Positions 20,729 through 30,965 of a DNA stretch of 40,321 nucleotides are shown piece by piece. The stretch spans positions 309 through 40,629 of the forward strand of contig BDIU01000250.1 in the NCBI GenBank assembly GCA_002118135.1, given 5' to 3'. This DNA is from Trebouxia sp. TZW2008. Lineage: Eukaryota > Chlorophyta > Trebouxiophyceae > Trebouxiales > Trebouxiaceae. The notes beneath the pieces were generated by a model, which had not been told where the DNA came from, did no database searches, and saw nothing but the letters and a program-made list of their open reading frames with translations. The position numbers and the translations under genes are program-made. Position 1 is the stretch's first letter. The number at the start of each line of letters is the position of its first letter.

Positions 20729-23700
20729 TTATCGCGCCTTGCGTTTTCTTAAGATCGCGTACGCCATACATCCTGTCGCCGCAGACAATGTATACCAAGT
20801 CAAGGCATAGTTTCTATGGTCATCAGGCGTGACTTTGAATGTCATCAGTTCTGTTATGCTCCTGGTGATTGGATACTGCTCCTCATTCAAAGGTCTTGAG
20901 GTTCTGAGGCCTAACACGTCCATGGTGGTGGGCTGATGACTGTTACGTGGTTTCTTCTTCTCCACAGTCACTGCCTGCGACAGTCAGCGACATCAGTTTG
21001 GTCGTCTCTCATGTCATTCTGTTGCCGCATTGAGATGTATGAGCAACAACACTTGAGCTACGCAGAATATGCAGATGTGCTGGCAGTATGCAGCATGGAC
21101 TTCGTAAAGCATGCGTGACACGATAAGCCAAGCTGCACACAGAAATTGCGCCTCACTGCTTGATGCTGTCAGCTTGTGACGGGCTTGTCTTGTTGCACCT
21201 GAGCAGTGAGGACCAGATTTGATGATAGAAACTCAAGTGGCTTGTAAGCTTGTATGTGTCACATTGTGCAAGGCTTGTATTGTCATTTGGTTACTTTGTT
21301 CAGGAGTTCTGATGTAGATGCAGAGCAAGAAGAGAATAACGTCATGACTGTTTGTGGTCAATCACCTGACTTTTCATGACAATCGCCAACTTGGTTAGGG
21401 ATGCCCTAGACACTGTGGACGTATGTGCGGCAAAGACTGCGTTCACTTGCAGCATCATCAGCACTCACACGCTTGCTATCGAGGTTTCGCAACCCTGCTA
21501 GGTGCATGAGGCGGGAGTGAACTGTCGCCGACATTTCTACGCACTTTGGCTCTATCCTGATCATACTAACATGCTGAGTAGGTGTTTTGTTAGGCTGTTC
21601 GATGCATAAGGAAGCATCATCATTGTGCTGTGGCTCATCAACAGCACTTGCTAGTGAGGTTTCACAACCCAGCATGAAGAAACAGTCAACTGCCTCTGAA
21701 ATGCTGCGCACTGAGCTCACTATCATATCGGCATGCTGTGTTGGGGATGCCAGACATTCGTTGACTGCTACAGAGGCATCAAACATACACTTGTATTGTC
21801 ATCATTACCCAGGTGTCAGTGAGATTTTATAAACCTGCTAGGTGCATCAAGAAGCAGTGAACTGCCGCCGACAGTTCTGTGCACTTTGACTTACTCTTAG
21901 TCATCATTGATATGCTGGCAAGGGTTTTGTTCCGCACGTCACTTCAATGTCAAAAGCATCAGAATCATAATTTGGCTCACCTCAACTAGCGGTGTGTCAG
22001 CTGGTAAATTAAGTGCATTTGCCATCGCAGCAACATCAATCCAAAACCATTCTCCTGTTCTGGGGTTGTTCTGCGGGACAAACGAGCTCGGGTACTCGCT
22101 GACTCTTGTCACGCACTCAAGATCCACCTCATTATGCGGTGCAGCTTCATGTTGCTTGCGGAAGCTAGGGTCTGATCGCCAGGTGGCGGGAACCCAACCC
22201 CGGCTGACCAGTACTGGCTTTTCCCAAATTGTTGAATGTAGGGGCGCGATAAGAGTGTATCTGCAGCAGTTCATGACTGGTTGGGAGAGCATACACAGGG
22301 AGCGATCATGCTGAAGTGATTTGCATAGAGAGGAGCGATTAGAGTGTGTCTACAGCAATGCATGCTTGATTCACCCATTTGTTGCAGACGCATGTTGCTG
22401 CAAAATCTCAGGCTAACATAGATTGAGCTGTCATGATCAACTTGATCATTCAACCACACATTACAATGACAAAATGCACAGCAATGCGACATACCCCTTG
22501 GTAGCAGAGCACATGCTGTTGCAGGGCGTTGGGTTGACATAGATTGAGCTGTCGTGCTCCATTTTCAGCCTTGACTACATGGCAAACATTGTAACAGATG
22601 AAGACACAAGATATGCAGTGGTAGAACAAGCACTGGAAACAAGTATACCCCCTGATTGATTGAAAAATGCACAGCAATGCGACATACCCCTTGGTTGCAG
22701 AGCCCATGCTGCTGCAGGGTCTTGGGCCAACTGACGTCGAGCTGTCACGATGAAACTGGCCTTACTCACAAAGCTTTTGAACATTGCGTGTAACATCAGG
22801 AGTATGTGATGCAAGACCTACCCACTGGTTGCAGAGCTTTTGTGATCAAATTGGTTTACTCACAAAGCTTGTTGACATGATTTGCGAACATGAACTGTGA
22901 TATCAGAGTGTGTGACTAGAGTTGTGCTCATTGGTTGCAGATCCCATGCTGCTGCGGGGTCTTGGGCAAATATACATTGAGCTTTTGTGATCAAATTGGT
23001 TTACTCACAAAGCTTGTTGACATGATTTGTGAACATGAACTGTGACATCAGAGTGTGTGACCAGAGCCGTACTCATTGTTTACAGATCTCATGCTGCTGC
23101 AGGGCGTTGGTCCAACATGTATTCAGCTCGTGTGCTCCAGGTTCAGCCTTGATTATATGGCAAACATTGTAACAGATGAAGAAACAAGACATGCAGTGGT
23201 AAAACGACGACTGGGAACAGGCACACCCATTGGTTGCAGAGCACATGCTGCTGCAGGGCCTTACGTCACCCTCAATTGAGCTGTTGCGTTTCAAGCCTTG
23301 AGTACATGGCATTGTGACAGACATTACAACAGATGAAGGCACAAGATATACAGTGGTGGGACAAGCACTGGAAACAAGCGTACCCGTTGGTTGCAGAGCC
23401 CATGCTGCTGCGGGGTCTTGGGCCAACATAGATTGAGCTGTCATGATCAAATTGGCCGTGAATGTGAACTCTGGTGAACTCTGCTGGGTTGGCTGGCAGT
23501 TTATTCAGCTCCATGCCTTCAGCCTGCACCCATCACAACAAAGTTGAGCATCGTGATAAGACGCAATGACACTGACAGGCACAGTCTTCAGATCTCTCTT
23601 CTGCTGGGGGGCTTCTTAGGGCTGTGCAGCACCATACCTTCAGCCTGTACTCATCACAAAAGGTGTGACACTCTACCATGGTATAATCGGCCCTAGACTT

Positions 23701-24534
23701 GCACTATAGTGAAGTGTGCTGGGCTGGCTGGCAATTCATTCAGTTCCAGCCCTTCAGCCTGCATTAATCGCAACAAAAGTGCTGATTTTAAAGAAGCTGA
23801 TGGTGACAGTGTGGATATTCGGTCCTGCTGGGAGCCACCAGGACTCTGCAGCTTCAGCCTAGGCGCTTCACAACAGAATTGAGACTCACGGACATGGCAG
23901 GGTTACAGTGTCACTGGGGCTGCGTGGATTTCGTAACATGCACATGAGTGATGCACAGAAGATTCATCTGCAAACTGGTTGTACATGGTTGAAGCTCACC
24001 TGCAAAGCAGCAGTCCGGGCCTGAAGAAGATCAACCTTCCACTGCCTTCGATTGACCTGCCAGGTCCCAAGGAATGCTGTGAACAAGCACGGCAGGGCAA
24101 AGAACAGTGCTGCTGAGCTGCTGCTGCCCTTGCTCTGATCCTGCATGCCAAGGGATGCTCAGCATCAGCTAGCAAGCTCACTACTGTAGGCTATGAAGTG
24201 TGACGCCTGAAGTTGAATTCGAAAGCACATAGTATGAGGCATACAACATGCAGCAAGACTGCAGCAGCTGTGTCCTGAGGGCAAACCAAATCACCTTGCC
24301 TGCATTTCTGGAAGCTACTGCCGAGCTTGAGAAGCAGCTGCTGCAGTTCTGAGACCAAGGTCTTGTGGTGGAGATCACAGGACTGCTGGAGTGTCTGCCG
24401 CTAGTGCTGCAGGCAGATTGTCCGTTCTCGAGTACGGAGCAGACCCGCTGGCTGGCGCTCTCAGCTCTCTGAGAGCAGGCAACTGCAGCTCTGCTTGCAA
24501 TGCTGTAAGTTGTGCTGCATAGCGCACGCCTCAT
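20729..24534 (-). CDS. SURF1: SURF1-family cytochrome c oxidase assembly factor
   Basis: Five exons, 24534-24295, 24140-24000, 23523-23384, 22260-21981 and 20974-20729, give 348 aa, typical of SURF1. The protein sits in the mitochondrial inner membrane and helps heme A incorporation and early assembly of complex IV. Seen: an N-terminal Ser/Arg/Ala-rich targeting-like region of about 80 residues starting MRRALCSTTYSIASRAA; a first membrane segment ending FLGTWQVNRRQWK; FDHDSSIYVGPRPRSS; VLVSRGWVP; PQNNPRTGEWFWIDV; and the C-terminal helix NYALTWYTLSAATG followed by RKRK. The gene diverges from the RBR ligase about 1 kb away. Three of its introns carry tandem exon-edge copies. Identification is firm; the start codon is the first Met of a presequence-like frame. 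Confidence 0.95.
21468..21980 (-). repeat. About 170-bp tandem array at the donor of SURF1 exon 4
   Basis: Three units (about 21468-21642, 21643-21809 and 21810-21990) share AACCTGCTAGGTGCAT, AGTGAACTGCCGCCGAC and ATGCTG...GTTTTGTT words. The third contains the true exon end and donor at 21981. In the others the donor part (GGCTCATCAACAG) has lost GT. Confidence 0.85.
22315..22380 (-). repeat. Decoy copy of SURF1 exon 4 acceptor
   Basis: This encodes HCCRHTLIAPLYA, a copy of NCCRYTLIAPLHS at the true exon start (22260). The preceding TGCAG-like acceptor is partly changed. It lies about 90 bp upstream in transcript direction. Confidence 0.88.
22380..23300 (-). repeat. Six tandem decoy copies of the 3' edge of SURF1 exon 3
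   Basis: Copies start near 22382, 22503, 22693, 22932, 23079 and 23230, repeating the end of the true exon at 23523-23384. The common core on the plus strand is CATGCTGCTGCAGGG. Several keep the donor as GGGTATGT and an open frame, for example SIYVNPTPCNSMCSATKG. Spacing is about 120-240 bp. All are downstream of the true exon in transcript direction. Confidence 0.94.
23600..23875 (-). repeat. Decoy copies of the 5' edge of SURF1 exon 3
   Basis: Copies near 23625-23660, 23720-23780 and 23820-23870 repeat the acceptor and first codons of the exon at 23523: CTTCAGCCTG, CATCACAA and, in the second, CTGGCTGGCAATTCATTCAG. All lie upstream of the true exon. Confidence 0.85.
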
Positions 24535-25577
24535 CGTCGTGAGAAGTGCAGCTGTGTGGCCGTGCTCTGTAAGACCCCTAGCGATATAGCATCTGCAGTG
24601 CAAATCAGTGTCTCGTGCGGCCGGGCCGCGTTGTTTTGGCAAGGCCCGCTTAACGATGACAACTTGTGGACTTCAGTGATGAACGACGCTTCATCTGCCT
24701 GTGCAATGCTGACAGTTTGAAAGTTTGAAGGTTCTGCTGCATGCATGCCACAGCAGGCAAGCCATGACTTGATGATCAGCTCCATGCTTGCAGTTCTGTC
24801 GTTGTGGCCAGGCCACGAGATGCATGAGCTATGACAGAGACAATGCGGCCGCAATTGCTTGATATAATTTCATGGTCTTGCTTGGCCAGAAAAGTGCGTG
24901 TCGAATGCATTGCTTGTGTTTGGCCAAATCCTAAAAACAGATTGTCCTTTCGAACCTGCGGCCAACATTGCAGCTCGCTAATTGTGGATGTGTGGACCTC
25001 CTTGCAATTAGCTTCTCGGGGAAGTTCTCGGTTGGTAAACAGGCGGGCTCAATGAATCCCTGGGAATGGTTTCGCCATGGCAAAATCGCAATCGCCAAGG
25101 TCAATGCGCCTGCCTTGAAGCTCCTCGCCGTGCTGACCTCGCTGTCATTGCGCATGTACAGTATTTTTGACCAATAGCAACATCAGAGCAGTCCTTGCGC
25201 GCGCTGCTGGTTCAAAGTAGTGCTGCAAGGTGTCATTCTGTAGTAGGTCAGGGCATCATCACTAGACTGCGTTAACGGTTTGTACGGGAACGCTGATCTT
25301 GAATAATGTAGAGCCTGCTGTCAGGCTTGCCGCTGCAAGGCACTTCTAGCACACACCAGCTGCTGCTCCTTCGTTGGCAATCGGCGCAGTTTGCGGCTCC
25401 CTGTCCTCTGCAGGTAAAAACGTTTGACGGTGCACTGCCGCGCCTAGATGCCATCTGCGCACAAGTTGAACATTCACACGCGTCAATCAACGATTCGTCT
25501 TTCTATGCAGCAGTAAGGCAGCGGGCAAAGACCGCTTGGTCACCGTCTGTGACTGCAGATCCTAAGTATTTTACTTG
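24535..25577. promoter_or_regulatory. Divergent SURF1 / RBR ligase intergenic region
   Basis: About 1 kb separates the two start codons and should carry both promoters and 5' untranslated regions. It contains a plus-strand frame (about 25410-25577) that follows a good TGCAG acceptor, reads VKTFDGALPRLDAIC and ends in TGA overlapping the ATG of the ligase. This could be an upstream exon or uORF, or the tail of a small gene. No TATA box was identified. Confidence 0.4.
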
Positions 25578-28500
25578 ATGGCCGAGCCGGACGATCTTGC
25601 CCAACAACCTGCGGCCAATTCTTCTCACGTGGCTCCTTTTACATGCCCTATCTGTCTTGAAAGCTGTCCCAGGGCAGACGTCTTTGTGCCATCTGGATGT
25701 ACCCATGAGTTCTGCAAAGAATGTGCAAGAGGAGTTGTGCTGAATGCAGTGAGGTATGAACAGCTGTTCACACTGTCTTTGTCTTTTGCGAGTGCTGTGT
25801 CTTCAGCAAGATGATCAATTGCTGACACTTGCTGTGAGTTTGAGCCTGTATCTGTGTTGCTGCTTGCAAGTGGAACTCAAGAGGGTACCTGTTAAGCTCA
25901 AAGCAGCATATGCCGTAGGTCTTTGATCCGTCTGATTGCATGACATGCTACTGCTCAAATGAATTGCGGTCTGGTCTCAGCAACAGGCACAAACTACAGC
26001 CATGACACTGCTGCTCAAAAGCAATGCGTCAACCAATTGCTGCATGCTACTGTTCTGTGCTGTTAGTATGGCTCTAAAAAAGCAACTTTGCCTCATGCAG
26101 GAATCTGGAGTTCCCCATTGACTGTCCCATCTGCAAGCTCAGCAGCCCAGACTCTGAAGATGAACAGGATTCACCGCCATCAGCCACACAAGCATGGCTG
26201 AACAGGGCCCACAGTGACTGTGTCAGCAGTCAGCTCAACTTTGATGCTGTGGATTCCAACCATGCAATGCAGTTGCATGCCAGTCACAGCACACCAAGCT
26301 TGGCGACATCTGCTCTGCCATTAGAAGCCAGCAGCACAGCAGGTGAAAGAATGGGACATTCCCGCCAAGATGAACAATTTGGCGGGAAACGGTTCCCCGC
26401 CGAAATTCAAAAGCAGGAATTGGCACCAAATGGCCTTGCTGCTGATGCTGATGGTTTGAAAAGCTGGTTGGCGCCTTCTGTTGCCACCTCAGTCCAGCAT
26501 GAGTCACCCAGTGCAATGACTGACGGGCATGTGCCTAGTCAGGCAATGACCAGACAGCACGGATCAAGCCCGAGTTTCCCGCAATTAGTCAGCGAAACCC
26601 CCATCACTCCCAGCCTGGTTCCCTCTGAGGCTTTTGAGCGCCAAAACTCGCACTCACTGTTCTCACCTCACGACCTGACTCTGATCCTGCCTGCTGAGCC
26701 AGCTCAGAGCTGTCATGGCGAGCTGACACAAACCTTGACTAACGGTCTGAGTCAAGCAGGCATTGCAATGAGCTCCATTGCAGCGACTCCTATCACTAAT
26801 GGCTACAGACAGACAGACGCACATCATATGAACCACAGTCAGCAAGAAGAGCTCTCAATGCGCAGCATGTCTTTAGGTAAGCTCAAAAACCCTGCAGCAT
26901 GTGATGGAAGAAGGAACTATGACATTGTTGGCCATCAAGCAGCCAGCTTGGGACATTCACCTCGGATTGATGCACGCTGTCAAGCTTGTTATACAACAGT
27001 GAATGCAAAATGTCTTCTGTCAGCATCTGTTGCACAGTCCAGCAAACTTCACCTGCAGCGCACACTACTCCTTGTGCGCCTTGCTTGTGCTCACAGCTGC
27101 TGTCACTTGCGCTGTTGTCAGCATTGACTCTTCTCTTGTGCAACATCACCACTTTATGATGCATTTGAGAGTGGAGTCAAAGTGTGCTAGCAGAGATCAC
27201 AAGTGGCTTCCTAGAAAACCTGGATGAATGGCTGCGGCATGTTGTGCATTTTCTGATGCTGACTGCAAGTGGACGTTAGCAGGGCGTTGGCTTACTCATG
27301 GCCCCAAAATGGGTCACAAGGGGATTCAGCTCACTTGCTGACTGGGTGTGCTGTATGATTGATGATTTTCTTACTGCAACTGCAGGTGGGGTGCTGACAG
27401 CCCCAAAGGGGTTCACAAAGGGTGTGAGCTGCCCTGCTGACTGGGTGTGCTGTATGATTGATAATGTTCTTACTGCAACTGCGGGTGGGGTGCTGACAGT
27501 CCCAAAGGGGGGTCACAAGGGGTGTGAGCTCCCCTGCTGACTGGGTGTGCTGTATGACTTGATTATCTTCTTACTGCAACTGCAGGTGGGGTGCTGACAG
27601 CACCAAGGGGGGTCACAAGAGGGTTGAGCTCCCCTGCTGACTGGGTGGCAGCTGTGGCCATGTCCCGTTCTTCCTCCACTGCCAGCCCACCATTGTCTAG
27701 AGGGGGTTCAAGGGGGGTGCTCTTGGGTCACCACAGGAGGGGAAGTCTGGATGCTGATGTGCACAAGCTGCTGACTCATGACGAAGAGGAGGAGTACCTC
27801 AGCAAGAGTCTGAAAGCTGCAGCGCATAGGTGACAGACACACTGAGGATATACAGACAACTGCAACTTACATGTCGCTTGGTTTTGAATAGCAGTTATCT
27901 CTTCTGCTGAAGGCGCATGCTCTGTAGTGATACAATTTCAAAAGCCACAGCATGATGGAAAACAGCTCCTGTGATGTTCAGCAAGACACAAGATTTGCAT
28001 GTATATACGCAGAGTGGGGTTGCTTGAATAGCTGCAGCACATGGGCATTAACACCGTGCACGCTGCATGTATGCGGAGAACTATATGCACGTTGCACCAT
28101 GAAATGCTGTGCAGGCTTTTCTCCCTGCCACTCCCCTCCAATTGTGACCATGTCCCAACAGAAACTTTTTACATTGCAGGTATGGGAGCTTGGTGCAATG
28201 CCCTAAGCCCAACTGCCAGGTGTGGCCTTTGTCCGCAAAAAGTATGGTCCCTCTGTGACAATACCTCGTCTCAAAATTGTTGTACTGCAGGTATGGGAGT
28301 TTGGTGCAATGCCCTAAACCTGACTGTGAGGGTGTAGCCTCTCTGCAAGAAGGAGACCCTCACTTTGTGTGTCCCCAGTGCCGCTATGAATGGTGCAGGG
28401 AGTGCCAAAGGGACTGGCATCCTGGCATAAGGCAAGTGTCTGTGCTGTGCTGTGCTGTGCTGTGCTGTGCTGTGCTGTGCTGTGCTGTGCTGTGCTGTCC

Positions 28501-30680
28501 TGACCTGACCTGTCCTTCAATGCGCTCTGTTCTTCTTGTCTTGTCTTCTCCTCTTTTTTTTTCTTCATTTACTTGCATGGTCTGCTTCCTGTCACTGGTT
28601 ATGCCTGTCTAAGTGGTCCTGTGAGCAAATGTTAGAGCCACGTGCCTGCTTTGCTATTCTTCTGGTTGCTGTATCTCTCTGTAGCTTGCATCAAGTGATA
28701 TAGTCCAAGAAGTGCCACTGCTGGTAACACTGACAAGCATCTGTCCTCAGGGCCATGCCTCTCTTGGTTTCCTGTTTGCACTGACTGTTCCAGCACTGCC
28801 ATCTTTCTCAGATTTGATAGCAACGATACAGCATGATGCGTACAGGTGTCAGGATGTCACAGAAGCAGAAGGTGCGTCGCACTACAGTCTGCAAATATAC
28901 CTTACCATTTTTGAGCAGCAGAACTTTACTTTGCTGGAATTCATGCATGCAGGTGTCAGGATGTCACAAGATAGACAAATGCGTCACTTTACATTCCAAA
29001 AATTTGTGTCTCACAATATGCAAGCAAAAGCTTTTCTCAACGCACGCAGGTGTCAGGATGTGACAGGAGAGACAGGTGTGTCACGCTACATCCCAAAGAA
29101 GCCCAAGAAGAAGAAAGGGCACCGACGGGGCACAAGCAAGGGGTGCCTGTCCATGGGTAGCATGGGGGAGTTATTGAAAGGCACCATGAAAGTGTTTGGT
29201 AGCATGGATTTGACTGAAGATTCTGAGGCTTCTCTCAACAGGTAAAAGGCATAGGTCCCAGGTTCAAGTCCCCAACTTCTCAATGTTGAGCACCCAACTT
29301 GATCAAAACAGTTGAGTCGCACACACTGTGAAAGCTAATCCATTTGGCGTTATGAACTTGGGTCATCACTTTGAGGCCTCTCTCGGCAGGTCAGACCAAG
29401 CGCCAGGGCTCACCAAGTCCGTCTAGCCAGATTGAAAAGCATGGGCAGATGCACAGTGTTGCGCAAATGTTGCACTGCTTGCACCTGGCTCACCATCAAA
29501 TGCTGATCAAGCATTCGATCGAAACAGTTGTGTATCCTACACTATGCCCTGACTGGCTGCACAAACCTGTGTAGCAAGGGTTTCAACGCTTCTCTTGGCG
29601 GGTGACACAGAAGTCTGCTGGTGTAGGGTGGAAGACCATTCTTACATGTCACAGCTTCTCACAAAACTGAAGGCAACTGCTCATCTGCATCAGCATCAAC
29701 GGCAAGAAGCAAAGCCATCGCTGCGCGTGCTGTGTTGCAAGACAGCTACGCAATGCTTCTTGTGTAACATATTGGACACCAGCCACAGCATTGAAGTAAC
29801 CTGTCAGTGGTCTGATGCTCATGTTGGCACCCAAAAACGTATACAGAGTAACAAGCGCATGACATGTTGTCACATGCAGGTATCTGAAGCGCAACCGAGT
29901 CTTGGAGTGTCCCCAATGCAAGAACGGAATCACAAAGATGGATGGTGGATGCAACCATGTCATGTGAGTTTTCCCATCTGTCAGCTTCTTTTTTTGTACA
30001 ATTTGTCCGCTGACTGTGCATACTCAACTTTTGCCAGGAAATCAACATGTATTTATCACACTCTGACAGGCTTACTTGGCATGTGTTGTTCAAGTCATCC
30101 TGCGTGGCCCGGAAGTCTTTCTGTGGAAGTGTGCTGTGCATAAGACAGAGTATCTGCTGGCTATGCTAAACTAAGGTTTATCAGAGATCAACATTTGTTT
30201 ATCACAAACTCTGACAGGCTCAGTTGGTGTGTTTTGGCCGAGCAATTGCATGTCAACCAGAAGAAAGGGCAAGGCCAAACTGGTTGGAGATAGATGATTG
30301 CTCCGTTACACACCTAGCTGGGCCTGCTAAACCTGTCTAGCATCCCGGTTCAGTGCATGACTGCATTTGCGCAACAGAAGTGCTTTGGTATAGGTGTGCT
30401 GTGTGTAAAACTCACATCTGTTGGGTGTGTGAGTTCAAGTTTTGCCAGGGGATCAACCTTTGCTGATCACACTCTGACAGGCTTAGCTGATATGTGTTGG
30501 TCAAGCAATCGCATGCCAACCAAAATGCTTCTTTGTAGGTGTGCTGTGTGTAAGACACATATTTGCTGGCTATGCGGGGTCAAGATTTGCCAGGGGATCA
30601 ACAATTACTGGGATGCTAACCGCCATTTCTGGATCAAAGGAACGCCATGTTATGGTCAAATCCAGGCAATTGCCAAATGA
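25578..30680 (+). CDS. RBR-type (RING-IBR-RING2) E3 ubiquitin ligase
   Basis: Seven exons, 25578-25753, 26101-26876, 27586-27829, 28291-28431, 29050-29241, 29880-29963 and 30539-30680, give 584 aa. RBR ligases take ubiquitin from an E2 onto a RING2 cysteine and pass it to substrate. Seen: RING1 at residues 23-70 (CPIC, CTHEFCKEC, CPIC); a Ser/Gln/His-rich linker of roughly 320 residues; KLLTHDEEEEYLSKSL; an IBR at 406-447 (CPKPDC, CPQC, CREC, H442, C447); a basic PKKPKKKKGHRRG insertion; and RING2 at 520-550 (CPQC, presumed catalytic Cys534 in DGGCNHVMC, CWLC). The intron after 28431 appears to use a GC donor. Exon-edge decoys flank five exons. The long RING1-IBR spacer is unusual. Domain assignment is firm; no named orthologue is claimed. 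Confidence 0.93.
26359..26398. promoter_or_regulatory. Inverted pair of E2F-like motifs inside a coding exon
   Basis: TTCCCGCCAA (26359-26368) and its exact reverse complement, inside TTTGGCGGGAAA (26378-26389), are separated by 10 bp. A third GC-rich TTCCCCGCC follows at 26393. They match the E2F/DP consensus but lie in coding sequence, so function is uncertain. Confidence 0.35.
27270..27585 (+). repeat. About 100-bp tandem array ending in the true acceptor of RBR exon 3
   Basis: Three preceding units share GTGTGCTGTATGATTGAT, CTTACTGCAACTGCAG and GTGGGGTGCTGACAG; the fourth is the true exon start at 27586. Unit lengths are about 98-103 bp. At least one earlier unit (start 27386) retains acceptor and open frame (GGVLTAPKGFTKG). 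Confidence 0.95.
28160..28245 (+). repeat. Decoy copy of the RBR IBR exon start
   Basis: TTGCAGGTATGGGAGCTTGG and the following QCPKPNC codons copy the true exon start at 28291 (QCPKPDC). The open frame drifts after VWPLS. It lies about 110 bp upstream. Confidence 0.93.
28438..28499 (+). repeat. TGTGC pentanucleotide microsatellite
   Basis: About 11 to 12 TGTGC units start a few bases after the GC-type donor of the IBR exon, within the intron. A shorter array of the same unit is at 37989-38013. Confidence 0.97.
28845..29049 (+). repeat. Two decoy copies of the RBR exon 5 acceptor
   Basis: CAGGTGTCAGGATGTCACA at 28847 and 28953 copies the true junction at 29050 (CAGGTGTCAGGATGTGACA). A following GTGCGTCxC...ACTAC/ACATTCC stretch is shared. 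Spacing is about 100-106 bp. Both copies keep AG. Confidence 0.95.
29355..29605 (+). repeat. Two decoy copies of the RBR exon 5 donor edge
   Basis: TTTGAGGCCTCTCTCGGCAG at 29370 and TTTCAACGCTTCTCTTGGCG at 29580 resemble the true exon end TCTGAGGCTTCTCTCAACAG at 29241. Each is followed by a GT-type donor (GGTCAG, GGTGAC). They are downstream of the exon. Intron words such as TCAAAACAGTTG and TCGAAACAGTTG repeat too. Confidence 0.82.
30020..30530 (+). repeat. Tandem copies of the RBR RING2 terminal exon
   Basis: Three imperfect units of the last exon region precede the true exon at 30539. Shared words are GTGTGCTGTGTGTAA, GATCAACxTTTGTTTATCACA, CTCTGACAGGCT and GCATGCCAACC. The copy at 30394-30466 is fully open: it reads CAVCKTHICWVCEFKFCQG and ends in TGA, so it could serve as an alternative last exon. 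A copy around 30130 has lost the frame. Confidence 0.92.
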
Positions 30681-30689
30681 AAGATTGGC

Positions 30690-30965
30690 TCGCAAACCTG
30701 CAGCGCAGCCATTTCTGGCTCAACGGAATCCCATGTTATGGTCAACTCGAGGCGATTGGCGAATGAAAGATTGGCTAGCAAATTTGCAGCAGCAACTGCT
30801 GACTGCACTGTATGGGCAGTGTGTGATGCTGCAATTATTTTCTGACTGAAGGCCTGGTTATGAGAGAGTGAAGGATTGGCTAGCAAATTTGCAGCAGCAG
30901 TTGCTGACAGAATTGTATAGGGACAAAGTTGTGCTGCAATGGTCATTTGCCTGCTGAGACTATGC
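30690..30965 (+). repeat. Decayed copies of the end of the RBR terminal exon
   Basis: CATTTCTGGCTCAACGGAATCC (start 30708) repeats the HFWIKGTPCYGQ part of the last exon. Two later stretches share GATTGGCTAGCAAATTTGCA and AGCAGCAACTGCTGAC words (30760-30810 and 30875-30920). All are downstream of the stop codon. Confidence 0.85.

Noticed and set aside
26883..27127. Extension of RBR exon 2 to the frame stop at 27127
   Set aside because: The frame passes a good TTTAG/GTAAGC donor at 26876; splicing there keeps phase with the IBR exons, whereas reading on would truncate the protein before the IBR.
28384..28578. Minus-strand frame made of repeated Ser-Thr-Ala-Gln-His
   Set aside because: It is the translation of the TGTGC microsatellite, not a gene.
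29240..29285. tRNA-like B box (GGTTCAAGTCC)
   Set aside because: The flanking bases do not form a T-arm stem and no A box or acceptor stem fits upstream; it lies in a duplicated exon-edge segment.
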